From: a virus
Strand: one strand, 5' to 3'
IMG/VR virus record: IMGVR_UViG_3300004097_001262
Location: 1 to 25,205 of that record
Length of the DNA stretch: 25,205 bases
The notes under the pieces are model-generated. The model searched no databases. It was not told where the DNA came from and was given only the letters and a program-made list of their open reading frames with translations. Numbering within the stretch: the stretch's first letter is position 1; each line of letters starts with the position of its first letter. Below are positions 14,768-23,362 of the stretch, in pieces. Made by a program: the position numbers and the translations under genes.

Positions 14768-15347
14768 TACAGCAGGGGCCTTTAAATTGAAGGCTCCGTG
14801 GGATACTATTCCTAATACCGAATATGTGTGCACGGCCATTGCTACCATTCCAAGTTTACTGGAACAGGAAGTGGATGTATTGAAAACTATTTATAAGCCA
14901 ATGACTTTAACAGAGGCTGATTATTTAGAGGACGTATCTAATAACGTACCTATCTTAACCCTAACTTCTGCAACGGCACCTACGATTAAAGTACCAAGTA
15001 GTTATTTGTTAGAGTATCCTGATATCAGTATAATTCCATATAGTCATATAGTCCTATCCGTATCGTTAGGCGCTATCGCCGATAGTACTAATTTGGAGCA
15101 TGTTAAAGATGTCATAGGTGTAGAAGTTGAATCTACGTTCGGTATTACTCCTAACGTGTTAGTTCATCGTGCACCTAGTACAGGGACCATTACACCAGAA
15201 CAACATGCCAATATAGAAACTAATAGACTGGCAGCGGTAACTACCACCACCACTGACCGAGCTAGAGTACTTGAATTAACTGATATTGTAACTGAGCAAC
15301 GCACGTATATTAAGTTATTAGAAGACGCTATTATAAATAACGCATAA
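14742..15347 (+). CDS. Possible virion-associated protein, 201 aa
   Basis: The 201-residue protein is unrecognised. The first two-thirds look beta-rich, and a C-terminal helix of about 45 residues (RARVLELTDIVTEQRTYIKL) could be a coiled coil. ATG 14742 lies inside the end of the upstream frame, with AAGGA 8 bases upstream, so the 26-base overlap looks real and points to translational coupling. The stop codon TAA is part of the GCATAA arm of the following terminator. Confidence 0.7.
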   Translation: MKILTPSLNTAGAFKLKAPWDTIPNTEYVCTAIATIPSLLEQEVDVLKTIYKPMTLTEADYLEDVSNNVPILTLTSATAPTIKVPSSYLLEYPDISIIPYSHIVLSVSLGAIADSTNLEHVKDVIGVEVESTFGITPNVLVHRAPSTGTITPEQHANIETNRLAAVTTTTTDRARVLELTDIVTEQRTYIKLLEDAIINNA

Positions 15348-15379
15348 GAAAGAGGAGTCCTAGGACTCCTCATTTATGC
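15342..15379. terminator. Bidirectional palindromic terminator (GCATAA/TTATGC-flanked)
   Basis: A perfect 20-bp palindrome, GAGGAGTCCT and its complement (15352-15371), lies between converging stops at 15347 and 15385. Outer arms GCATAA (15342-15347) and TTATGC (15374-15379) are fully complementary, and the left arm contains the TAA stop of the upstream gene. The hairpin is followed by ATTTATGCC on the plus strand and TTTCTTATGC on the minus strand. Confidence 0.8.
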
Positions 15380-15384
15380 CGATT

Positions 15385-15801
15385 TTAGTGTCCGTAGTTG
15401 AATCCGAACCAGAACATATTTCCAGTTATGGCATTGATACCTAATTTATCTATAGATGCACAACAACCATCGTCTACTGCAGCAGAATAGTTAGGACTCC
15501 AACACTCTTTACTTTCAGTACGTTCCAGTCTAAAGTTGTCTACGCACCCATCGTTAACCCCTTGATATAGTTTACCCAATTGATTACATAGCCAGTAGTA
15601 GTCGTTTAAGTTATCTACAATCGGTTCGACGTATGTTCCATATATCTTACTATTAAACGTTTGTCTAGTAATATCAAGTTTCTTTGGAGGTTCTTCTAAC
15701 TTAACTATTTTAACATTAACTTCTTTAGTGCCATCAGGTGTCTCTATATCAAAAGACTTAATACCCATTACACGGGCAACGGGCTGTTCACTGTGTTCCA
15801 T
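15385..15801 (-). CDS. Hypothetical phage protein, 138 aa
   Basis: Unrecognised 138-residue protein with Cys-containing segments in the C-terminal half (DGCVDNF, KECWSPN, DDGCCAS) and an aromatic C-terminus, GNMFWFGFNYGH. The start is ATG 15801 with GGAG 8 bases upstream; a TTG codon at 15813 would extend it by four residues but places the ribosome-binding site inside the gene. It is cotranscribed with the spike-like gene upstream, 17 bases away, and may assist its assembly or be a small baseplate part. Confidence 0.7.
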   Translation of the reverse strand: MEHSEQPVARVMGIKSFDIETPDGTKEVNVKIVKLEEPPKKLDITRQTFNSKIYGTYVEPIVDNLNDYYWLCNQLGKLYQGVNDGCVDNFRLERTESKECWSPNYSAAVDDGCCASIDKLGINAITGNMFWFGFNYGH

Positions 15802-15818
15802 AATTTTCTCCAACTTAT

Positions 15819-16622
15819 TTAAATAGGCGCACCAGAGCGACTACCCGCATGTGCATTTCCTGTAGTGATGGTATCTCCAGTAAACGTTACTAGTGGTACG
15901 TCAAAAAGTATTGCGACGCCTGCTTTGAAAGTCATCATGTTAGCAACTGTATACGTTAGACTGTCAGGTGCAAATGCCGTTAAGTTCATTTTATCTAACT
16001 TAGTCCAAGTACCATCGTGGTTATGGCACTCTATCACGGTATCTTTAGAATTTAACTGTATGTAATTATCTTTATCATCGGTGATGGTGACGTGTGAATT
16101 CTTAGCATCTACTTGGATGGTGTATAAGAAATCTTCTTTATCGTTCTTAGACGTCTTTAAAGTAATGTGTTTTTTATGAGTACTAACTTCTAGTGTATAA
16201 CAGTTATCTATATTTAACTCTATATCCTTACCATTATCAGACTCATCACTCCACGCATATATTACAGTTTCCAATCGACGAAGGTTATCGTTACGTCCCA
16301 TAGAAGTCCAGTAATATTTGTCAGTGTCGCCATATTGATAAATTAGTACCTGTTCACCGCGACGAACATCAGGAGACGTTATGCGGTTAGTAGATAGAGA
16401 AAACCATTCCGCAGTGATAGTCTGGTCAATAGATACTTTAACCTGATACTCTTTACCTAAATGGTCTAACCCTTTTGAATAAAGGTCTTCAGGTTTATAT
16501 TCTATCTCACCGTCCATCATAGGTACGAACTCGATAGGCGTAACTTCTATTTCATTAGAAGACATTTCTTTATTGATAGCAACTCTACCAATTGAATATA
16601 TACGTAACTTACTCTGGTCCAC
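15819..16622 (-). CDS. Baseplate spike-like protein (gp5/gpV-type)
   Basis: The product has about 267 residues. An N-terminal region (LRIYSIGRVAI and onward) leads to DVRRGEQVLIYQYGDTDKYYW, the kind of strand-rich segment found in the OB domain of phage central-spike proteins. Then come repeated beta strands with alternating charged and hydrophobic residues (ITLKTSKND, VTITDDKDNYIQLNS, TVIECHNHD), as in an intertwined beta-helix. It ends in TFTGDTITTGNAHAGSRSGAPI, resembling spike C-termini. It likely forms the trimeric membrane-piercing tip of the baseplate. I chose GTG 16622, which has AAGGA 7 bases upstream; GTG 16649 would add nine residues but lacks such a site. A lysozyme domain like that of T4 gp5 is absent. 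Confidence 0.65.
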   Translation of the reverse strand: MDQSKLRIYSIGRVAINKEMSSNEIEVTPIEFVPMMDGEIEYKPEDLYSKGLDHLGKEYQVKVSIDQTITAEWFSLSTNRITSPDVRRGEQVLIYQYGDTDKYYWTSMGRNDNLRRLETVIYAWSDESDNGKDIELNIDNCYTLEVSTHKKHITLKTSKNDKEDFLYTIQVDAKNSHVTITDDKDNYIQLNSKDTVIECHNHDGTWTKLDKMNLTAFAPDSLTYTVANMMTFKAGVAILFDVPLVTFTGDTITTGNAHAGSRSGAPI

Positions 16623-16735
16623 AGTAAAATCCTTACTTTTAGTTATCACTATAACATAAATTAACTAATGTATAAGTTTAGTGATAAATTACATCCCTGA
16701 GTAATAATCTGAGATAAACTAAAGGATGGCCATAG

Positions 16736-19231
16736 ATGAGAATTTTAAGTCTACATTTAACGAACTATAAACGATTTCTATTAACAGGTATTAAAGAGAT
16801 TACTCTAGATACAGAATCGTTACTACAACTAATACTTGGTACCAATGGTTCAGGTAAATCGTCTCTACTAGCAGAGGCTACTCCGTTACCAGCAAACGGA
16901 AATGACTACGAGTCAGGTGGAATTAAAATAATCGTACTAGAACACAGAGGTTCAACTTACACATTACGTTCGGATATAGCTCGACTATCTAAACACAGCT
17001 TTATTAAGGATGATGGGGAGAATCTAAATCCGGGTGGAACTAGTACAGTACAGCGAGAGTTGATTGTACAAGAATTAGGCTTCACTGTACAACTACAAGA
17101 TTTATTAACGGGTAAGACTACATTCTGTAGTATGTCTCCTGCAAAACGACGGGAATGGATTACTAGCCTTAGTTCGGTAGACTTAACTTACGCTACTGGA
17201 GTATTCCAGTCTATGAGAAGTTCTGTACGTGACGTACAAGGAGCCATGCGGTTAAATAAGGAACGTTTAGTACGTGAGTCTAGTAAGTTATTAGATTTAG
17301 AAAAGATAACAGAATTACAGACTAGGGCGACTCGATTAAACGAAGATTTAGTTATACTAACTGAAAACAAAGAACACAATATCCCGTCGGTTACAGAAAT
17401 AGAAAATCGTATCAGAAGCGACTCTAAAGAATTAATTGATATAACTACCAGATTGTTGACTACTGCCACGACCTATTCTCCAGACATTGCTATAAAAAAC
17501 TTTGATGATTTAGAGGACGCTATTAACGTACTATTCGGCGATGAACATAGATATCGTGCATTGATAGAGTCTAACAGTGATGAGTTACTAAACATCAATA
17601 ATGTAATATCATCTATGATTGAATCGGGTGCAATGGATTTAGAGGGACTACATAAACGCATAGGTACTCTTTATGAACAACGTGCTACCTGTGATAGTAG
17701 TTCAGAACAGTTTACCTTTAACGGCGATTTAGATATTACGTTGGCAGACACCGATAGTGTGTGGGAGACTTTAAATAACCTAGTGTTATCCATTCCACTA
17801 AACGTCCGACCTGACTTTGATAATGAAAGGTACAACTCCGCTAAAGGTAACATAGTTGCAGGCGATACGTTCTTAAATAAAATAAATAACGTTATTACTA
17901 AAGTACAAAATAGAATTGAACTAATTAACTCTAGCATAGATAGTGAGTGTCCTAGTTGTAAGTATGTATGGAAACCGGGCGTAAGTGATAACGAACTTCG
18001 TAACCTTCAAGCCTCTTTAGATGAACACTTATCTAAGAAGGACGAGATGGTTACAAAACTTAAGGTCGAGAAGGAGATAGTCGAACAGTTCGATGTTTAT
18101 ACCGGCTACCTGAGACGTTTCCGTTCTATAGTTGAATCATATCCGCGTTTAGATGCACTGTGGAATGAAGTAATTAAACAGAAGTACTTAGATACGACTC
18201 CTACTATAATTATGGAAACGCATTCATTGTGGAAACGTGCAGTATTGAATGCTAAGTGTTTAGCTGAGTTAGACCAAGAGATTAAAGAGGTAGAACAATC
18301 TATTAATCATTTGGGTAGTTTAGAAACTACTGATGTCAGCGGTTTCCAGTCTAGAAAGATTGAGTTAGAAAATATCATAGAAGATAATACCCTATCATTA
18401 GAACGTACCGTTTCGTCATTAAAGTATTTAAAAGTATACAAAAATAACATGCGTAACTATGTGGACGTGGTTGACAGATGTTCTATACTCACTACTAACA
18501 TTGAGAGGCAACGAGACCTACTTATAAGGGCATATCGTCAAGAGATGATAGAAGTTACTATCAACAAGACGCAAAGCTCACTAGCGGTCTTACAGACATC
18601 CTTAAATGAAAAGGATACACTGGCGGGAATAGTTAACGATTTGAAGTATTCGGTAACTACACTAGAAACTGACTTTGAGGCATGGTCTATACTTGGCGAC
18701 ATACTTTCACCATCTAACGGTATTATTGCTGAACAGATGATTGGGTTTATCGATTGTATGACTAGTCAGATGAATGATGTTATTGAAAAGATATGGGAAT
18801 ATGATTTACAGATACTTTCATGTAGTAATGATGCGGGGGAGTTAGACTATAAGTTTCCTCTGTTAGTTAAGAATAAGAATAATGTAGTAAAGGATATATC
18901 TAATGGCAGTACTGCTCAACAGGATATAGTTAATTTTGCATTTACCATGATGGTAATGTTTTATAAAGACTTACAAGACTATCCATTGTACCTAGATGAG
19001 ACTGGCGCATCTTTTGATACGGCACATCGTTTTAACTTGATGAGATATGTAAAACATTTATTAGACACCAATCAATGTAGTCAGATATATCTAGTTAACC
19101 ATTACAGCTCAGAAATAGGCGGTATATCAAACGCAGACGTATGTGTTTTAGACCCTACGAATATAACCGTGCCTAGTGCATATAACCAACACGTAACAAT
19201 TATATACGGGATAGGAAATGGAAACAAATAA
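16736..19231 (+). CDS. SbcC/Rad50/gp46-like ATPase subunit of a recombination nuclease
   Basis: The product has 831 residues. Walker A is GTNGSGKS (35-42). The ABC signature lies at SNGSTAQQDIVN (from 722), Walker B with D-loop at YLDETGASFD (D754, E755), and the H-loop at VNHYSS (H789). In the middle, two long charged helical coiled-coil arms flank a zinc-hook CPSC (405-408), the site where Rad50-type dimers join. It is shorter than E. coli SbcC (about 1,050) but near phage gp46-like versions. It should bind a Mre11/SbcD-like nuclease to process DNA ends, but no such nuclease gene is visible nearby. ATG 16736 follows AAAGGATGGCCATAG. Phage role by analogy to T4 gp46: recombination-dependent replication and end resection. 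Confidence 0.9.
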   Translation: MRILSLHLTNYKRFLLTGIKEITLDTESLLQLILGTNGSGKSSLLAEATPLPANGNDYESGGIKIIVLEHRGSTYTLRSDIARLSKHSFIKDDGENLNPGGTSTVQRELIVQELGFTVQLQDLLTGKTTFCSMSPAKRREWITSLSSVDLTYATGVFQSMRSSVRDVQGAMRLNKERLVRESSKLLDLEKITELQTRATRLNEDLVILTENKEHNIPSVTEIENRIRSDSKELIDITTRLLTTATTYSPDIAIKNFDDLEDAINVLFGDEHRYRALIESNSDELLNINNVISSMIESGAMDLEGLHKRIGTLYEQRATCDSSSEQFTFNGDLDITLADTDSVWETLNNLVLSIPLNVRPDFDNERYNSAKGNIVAGDTFLNKINNVITKVQNRIELINSSIDSECPSCKYVWKPGVSDNELRNLQASLDEHLSKKDEMVTKLKVEKEIVEQFDVYTGYLRRFRSIVESYPRLDALWNEVIKQKYLDTTPTIIMETHSLWKRAVLNAKCLAELDQEIKEVEQSINHLGSLETTDVSGFQSRKIELENIIEDNTLSLERTVSSLKYLKVYKNNMRNYVDVVDRCSILTTNIERQRDLLIRAYRQEMIEVTINKTQSSLAVLQTSLNEKDTLAGIVNDLKYSVTTLETDFEAWSILGDILSPSNGIIAEQMIGFIDCMTSQMNDVIEKIWEYDLQILSCSNDAGELDYKFPLLVKNKNNVVKDISNGSTAQQDIVNFAFTMMVMFYKDLQDYPLYLDETGASFDTAHRFNLMRYVKHLLDTNQCSQIYLVNHYSSEIGGISNADVCVLDPTNITVPSAYNQHVTIIYGIGNGNK

Positions 19232-19928
19232 ATGTACACCAACTTCAAATACTAGTCAAGTAACTGCTACTAATTTATCGATAACCTCCAGTTCAATAGA
19301 TAATCGTTGTAATAGAACCAACTCTAATATAGTTAAGTTGCGCGAACGTCCCGACTCTATGTCGAGATATAAAGTGTTAGTAGGTATCTCAGGTACTAGT
19401 CAAATAACCGGTGACTTACAAAATGAGATTATTAATATTAACTATGATTTCAATGTAACCGATACGCTAACGCCTAAAATGGGGAACTTATTGACATTGG
19501 TACTGTATGAGTTATTAGGATATAATCTAACTAACCTTGAATTAAACGTACGCATAGCTACACGCGGTCAGTCTATAGATACTAACGTAACTCCAGAATA
19601 TTATCTAACAAAGAGTACTCAGTTTGTAGGTATAGAAATTAGTCAAGCGGTAAATACGTATCTATCTATTAACCACTCATTTGATAGTATAGAAAATGTT
19701 AGATTACGTAGACAAGGAATTAGACCATTAGAACTTCTAGCTCCCATGCGTGACGATATCTTAGTGGCACTTTACTACGCCGTAAGAATTTTAGATAACA
19801 TGACCGACCTTCCCAATGTAGGAGATTATGGTAGGGACGGTTACCTCCCTTTAGAATCCGGGAGAGTTGGAACTGACCAACTATTAACTCGTATAGATGA
19901 AATAATGACTAGTAATCATACATTATAA
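19218..19928 (+). CDS. Hypothetical protein overlapping the SbcC-like gene, 236 aa
   Basis: Unrecognised 236-residue protein. The first 45 residues are low-complexity, rich in Thr, Ser and Asn; then KVLVGISGTSQI begins a mixed alpha/beta region, ending in helices. None of the phosphoesterase motifs of SbcD/Mre11 (D-x-H, GD-x-x-D, GNHD) are present, so it is not the expected nuclease partner. The start overlaps the upstream gene by 14 bases, with GGGATAGGA just before ATG 19218, pointing to coupled translation. Being next to virion-type genes, it could equally be structural. Confidence 0.7.
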   Translation: METNKCTPTSNTSQVTATNLSITSSSIDNRCNRTNSNIVKLRERPDSMSRYKVLVGISGTSQITGDLQNEIININYDFNVTDTLTPKMGNLLTLVLYELLGYNLTNLELNVRIATRGQSIDTNVTPEYYLTKSTQFVGIEISQAVNTYLSINHSFDSIENVRLRRQGIRPLELLAPMRDDILVALYYAVRILDNMTDLPNVGDYGRDGYLPLESGRVGTDQLLTRIDEIMTSNHTL

Positions 19929-19932
19929 CCGA

Positions 19933-19971
19933 CATAAGAAAGAGAGCATTCTAAGAATGCTCTCTTTTATG
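19933..19971. terminator. Bidirectional palindromic terminator (CATAA/TTATG-flanked)
   Basis: Arms AGAGAGCATTCT (19941-19952) and AGAATGCTCTCT (19954-19965) form a 12-bp perfect stem with one central base, between converging stops at 19928 and 19974. CATAA (19933-19937) and TTATG (19967-19971) continue the inverted repeat outside. On the plus strand it is followed by TTTTATGCCC and on the minus strand by TTTCTTATG. Confidence 0.8.
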
Positions 19972-19973
19972 CC

Positions 19974-21188
19974 CTAAAGGACATATATGGTTTTCAGGTA
20001 AACGATGTCAGGGGAATAGGGGTTTAATGTAGATACCGTTTCGTCTACCCGTACCATACTATCTGGATCGCCTACCGTATCTATATTCCAGTTACGGGGT
20101 TCAGGGGCAGTGGTAGTTATTACTACTTTCTCATCATCAGTAAACCAACTATATTCAGCTAGTGTTCCATCATGTCGTAATACTAGACCCGTCGGTGTAG
20201 TATCACTAATATACTTTCCCTGTAACTTAGCGCTCTCTAATATACAGGTATCTACACATATATCGACCGCATCAACTAACACGATAAAGCTATGTTTATT
20301 TTCAGCTAACCCCCTAATACTTTCATCACTAGCAATAACGGATGGTAATAGCGCCACACTACTCCCTCCAGTCATTGGTATTTCAGAATAATCTAAGAGT
20401 TCTCTAGCCACTAATGCGCGTTGGGCTAATGGATAATCTTTTATGTTAACGGATAACGTATCGTCGTTAAGTTGACTATATGCATCGTCCAAAACATGTA
20501 GTATACCGCCCAATACTAATAACGGAGTTTTATCACTAAAACTAACGTTAGTTTTGATATACATTCTTTCACGTACATTATAGTTACTAGACAAAATCAT
20601 ATCGTCTGTAATAGGTATTATTTCCAACTTACCTAAAGCGCGAAAATCTAACATACCTAAGTTGGTGTCGTTAACTATAAGAGAGTTGCGATTACCGTCT
20701 AATAGATATAATCCATGTTCGCGTACAACTGCAGGATGGATAAAGCCGTTAACGGTAAATAGAAAACTCTCACCTAAAGTAGCATAGTCGACCCCTTCTT
20801 TAGTTAGAATTAGGTCAGTGCATTTCTCTCTAGATAATTTGACGTCAGGATGATGGGTTATGTTTGTATGATTTACAGCATAACCTGCATTCAAAACGTT
20901 ATAGTATTTTACAGTTTTAATGTTATCCAAAGAACTAACTTCGATGGCAGTCGGTAGAGTTATATTACCGATGGAAGTTAACCAGTCGGATATGGTTAGT
21001 TGGAGATGTGCGGTTTGCACTTTGACGTCACTTAATAGTAATTCCATAGTACCCGTAATAGCAGGGTTAGATAATTCTATTCTAAGTTCGTCGTATAGGG
21101 AATGTAGTTGAGATAGGGTTATAGTGGAGGTATCTACTTCCTCCCAAGCCTGTTCTCTTCTACCTAGAGCTTTTACTAGAACGTACAT
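19974..21188 (-). CDS. Probable virion structural protein, 404 aa
   Basis: A 404-residue, acidic, beta-rich protein with no signal peptide or membrane segment. The start MYVLVKALGRREQAWEEV is followed by helices, then long strand-rich sequence with many Thr, Val and Asp residues. I recognise no domain. It is flanked by a recombination gene pair and the tail-fibre locus, and its composition resembles baseplate or tail proteins, so a virion role is inferred. It is a single-gene minus-strand unit, divergent from the fibre locus over a 95-base A/T-rich gap and ended by a palindromic terminator. ATG 21188 follows GAGGATAAATATA. Confidence 0.65.
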   Translation of the reverse strand: MYVLVKALGRREQAWEEVDTSTITLSQLHSLYDELRIELSNPAITGTMELLLSDVKVQTAHLQLTISDWLTSIGNITLPTAIEVSSLDNIKTVKYYNVLNAGYAVNHTNITHHPDVKLSREKCTDLILTKEGVDYATLGESFLFTVNGFIHPAVVREHGLYLLDGNRNSLIVNDTNLGMLDFRALGKLEIIPITDDMILSSNYNVRERMYIKTNVSFSDKTPLLVLGGILHVLDDAYSQLNDDTLSVNIKDYPLAQRALVARELLDYSEIPMTGGSSVALLPSVIASDESIRGLAENKHSFIVLVDAVDICVDTCILESAKLQGKYISDTTPTGLVLRHDGTLAEYSWFTDDEKVVITTTAPEPRNWNIDTVGDPDSMVRVDETVSTLNPYSPDIVYLKTIYVL

Positions 21189-21283
21189 TATATTTATCCT
21201 CTTATCAACGTATCATAGTTTAAGAGTCTAAAATTAATAATATGTACTTGATTTTTTATTTTACATACTAGTTTGGAGTTATC

Positions 21284-22405
21284 ATGCCAGCTGAAGAATA
21301 CCGTTACCCCTACGATCCGACGGGCAATAGTCCTGACAATCTAGTGGAAAATGAACTCCATACTCTCACCACAGAGAATGGAGATAATTATAAATTTATA
21401 GTTCCACTTAACGCCCCATATTTCAAAGATACTTTGGTGGTTACTCATCCTAGTACTAGTAGAATTTTGACGGCGGGAGTAGACTATATTCACACTCACG
21501 AATATATTTCAGCTAAACATGATTTAGGTGAATGTATAAACGGGAGTATAACCTTTTTAAATAAAACGATTAGTGGTACTATTTATTTAAATTACCAAAC
21601 TTTAGGCGGTGCTCACCTATACGACACCGAGAACCTGCTAGTAGAACTAAGTGCATTATTACTTACCCCAGACTTACGTACGTGGGAAGACGTAAGTATG
21701 ATACCTGATGTTTTTACTCCGCAACAACATGTAGTTTTCTCAAGCGATTTAGTTGGCATGAGTGATGTAGTTGAGGAACTGAAACGACTCAGACTTAGTA
21801 TCACTGGTTTTGGTGAAGCGTACCACGTACACGAAATGGCGCAGATTAACGGTCTGTTAATTAAGTTAGCTCAGTTAACTTCAAATGCAGGAAATCATAA
21901 ACTAGCTCCTAGTAATGGATATACCGTTTTAAATCATACTGGTTCTATAGGAATTGTATTACCTCAATTTGCCGTAGATACTAGAGTATTGGTTAAATTT
22001 GAAATACTATCTGAAAATGAACCTGCCCAATTTGAAGTTAGTGGACTTGTACGTTCTAAGTTCGATAGTCAACCTAACGATACGTGGAAAGAAGCTCGTA
22101 CTAGATTTGTGGGTCACGACTTCACTAGAAAATCAAACCTGACATATAACGATGAGAACCATCCTGTTATACTGCTAGGTAAAAATTTTCTATGGACTGA
22201 CTGTCATGTAGTTATCACTAGTATTACTATTGATAGTAGTATACCCGTTAACTATATTGCTGGATGGGAAGTATTTCTATCAACACAATCTTACGGTAAG
22301 AACATACGGGTACGTGAAATAGCCGGTCTGGATGGCGTCAAACGTTATCAGCGACGACTTAAACTCAACGCACTATACGGTCGTCCTATTTTCCCTGAAT
22401 ATTAA
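21284..22405 (+). CDS. Tail-fibre-associated structural protein, paralogue A
   Basis: The 373-residue product is clearly paralogous with the 23363 gene product. Shared landmarks are YPYDPTGNSPDNLVENELH versus YAFDPSGKALSNRVTNEFH near the start, NAPYFKDTLVVT versus HGPFYTEGLLVT, INYQ-type strands ending YQTLGG versus YQVVGG near 110, FTPQQHVVFSSDLVGM versus FRPRQHLHNAADLIGM near 145-165, and a C-terminal Y-x-x-G strand. The similarity runs over about 330 residues. Such proteins lie next to fibre genes in large phages and probably join fibres to the baseplate, or form part of the fibre. ATG 21284 follows TTGGAGTTATC. It is the first gene of the plus-strand fibre operon. Confidence 0.75.
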   Translation: MPAEEYRYPYDPTGNSPDNLVENELHTLTTENGDNYKFIVPLNAPYFKDTLVVTHPSTSRILTAGVDYIHTHEYISAKHDLGECINGSITFLNKTISGTIYLNYQTLGGAHLYDTENLLVELSALLLTPDLRTWEDVSMIPDVFTPQQHVVFSSDLVGMSDVVEELKRLRLSITGFGEAYHVHEMAQINGLLIKLAQLTSNAGNHKLAPSNGYTVLNHTGSIGIVLPQFAVDTRVLVKFEILSENEPAQFEVSGLVRSKFDSQPNDTWKEARTRFVGHDFTRKSNLTYNDENHPVILLGKNFLWTDCHVVITSITIDSSIPVNYIAGWEVFLSTQSYGKNIRVREIAGLDGVKRYQRRLKLNALYGRPIFPEY

Positions 22406-22438
22406 TATTCTTATTTTTACATTTTACATTGAGGTAAC

Positions 22439-23320
22439 GTGGCCATGCCAACAGAACAATCAACTGATATTATTAATGCCGCCAGTATACTACAAGCGGG
22501 TATAAATCGTCTTTACGAACTGATGCCCGAAATTGAAGATGGCGAAGATATGTTGTACGCAGTCAAAGCCTTAGAGGAACTGACTGCACGTACCGATAGT
22601 TTAATTACTGAAGGTAACTACGACGAATTTAACACCGCAATAAACGACGCTTTAGTAGAAGCTCGTGCTGCGTTATTAGCTGCGACAGATGCCTTTAACG
22701 GTATCAAGACTATGCACGATACGGTAGTTACGAAGGCGGGTGAAACTCACAACGATCGTTTAGAGGTAGAGTCTTTATTATCTGGTCTACAAGACGCTAT
22801 TGCCGCCGCTTCATTAGCTTTAATTGATGGGGAGAATGGTTTAGTAGCTAACGTAACTGCTGCATTGAAAGTAATACAAGATGACGTTAAAGCTAACCGT
22901 GATGCAGTAGATAGTAAGTATGACGCTACGGTAGCTAAATACAACGCTACCGTAGATAAGTACAATGCCACTGTAGTTAAACATGATGCAGTAATAGCTG
23001 CGGCTTCTGGACTAGATGTCCTTAAGCGCTCATTTATTGATTTAGCTCAATCAGGTACCTTACCTAGCTGGAGTGTTTGGATTATAGATTCATCTGCAGC
23101 TCGTACCAGAGCATTACCTGCAAGTCCTACCGATGGTGATGAAATTAGTATTCGTGATGGAAAAGGTTTATGTGGTACTAACAACGCTACTATTACAGGT
23201 AGATTAAGTTTCCCTACCGGTACACAGACGTCCCTTACTATCACTACAAACTTTTCTTGGACTAAATTAAAGTACCACAAAGCTACAAATTTATGGTACG
23301 CAATTGAAGGTGACGCATAG
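22439..23320 (+). CDS. Coiled-coil tail fibre protein, 293 aa
   Basis: The 293-residue product is an acidic, Ala-rich helical shaft for residues 1-195 with four near-perfect 7-residue repeats (K-[YH]-[DN]-A-T-V type, about residues 160-187), i.e. a regular coiled coil. A beta-rich C-terminal domain follows (about 205-293), beginning with a Trp-rich SGTLPSWSVWIIDS and containing DGDEISIRDGKG and TNNATITG, typical of fibre tips. It therefore probably forms a trimeric fibre. I kept the GTG start at 22439, since GAGGTAAC directly before it matches the leader of the 23363 gene; ATG 22445 is a possible alternative. It lies between two paralogous fibre-associated genes. Confidence 0.78.
   Translation: MAMPTEQSTDIINAASILQAGINRLYELMPEIEDGEDMLYAVKALEELTARTDSLITEGNYDEFNTAINDALVEARAALLAATDAFNGIKTMHDTVVTKAGETHNDRLEVESLLSGLQDAIAAASLALIDGENGLVANVTAALKVIQDDVKANRDAVDSKYDATVAKYNATVDKYNATVVKHDAVIAAASGLDVLKRSFIDLAQSGTLPSWSVWIIDSSAARTRALPASPTDGDEISIRDGKGLCGTNNATITGRLSFPTGTQTSLTITTNFSWTKLKYHKATNLWYAIEGDA
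22916..22999 (+). repeat. Four tandem 21-bp units encoding a heptad repeat
   Basis: Four consecutive 21-base units encode KYDATVA, KYNATVD, KYNATVV and KHDAVIA. The DNA differs mainly at third codon positions, so the repeat is old and held at protein level. The 7-residue period fits a coiled-coil shaft in the fibre protein. Confidence 0.8.
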
Positions 23321-23329
23321 TTAGTAACC

Positions 23330-23346
23330 GTATAGTTTAACTATAC
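23330..23346. promoter_or_regulatory. Palindrome upstream of the second paralogue
   Basis: GTATAGTTTAACTATAC is an 8-bp inverted repeat with a single central base, in the 42-base gap between the genes at 23320 and 23363. It is followed by ATTTTAAGGAGG. It could be an operator, a weak terminator/attenuator or an mRNA 5' hairpin; the A/T-rich stem and short following T run make efficient termination unlikely. Confidence 0.4.
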
Positions 23347-23362
23347 ATTTTAAGGAGGTAAC

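Noticed and set aside
19218-19928. SbcD/Mre11 nuclease partner of the SbcC-like protein
   Set aside because: None of the metal-binding phosphoesterase motifs are present in the translation.
22916-22999. Tandem repeat as a CRISPR-like or replication-origin iteron
   Set aside because: The units are in frame, contiguous and vary at third codon positions, so they are a protein heptad repeat.
23330-23346. A/T-rich palindrome as a terminator
   Set aside because: The stem is A/T-rich with almost no loop and only a short T run, and the next gene follows immediately, so it is recorded only as a possible regulatory element.
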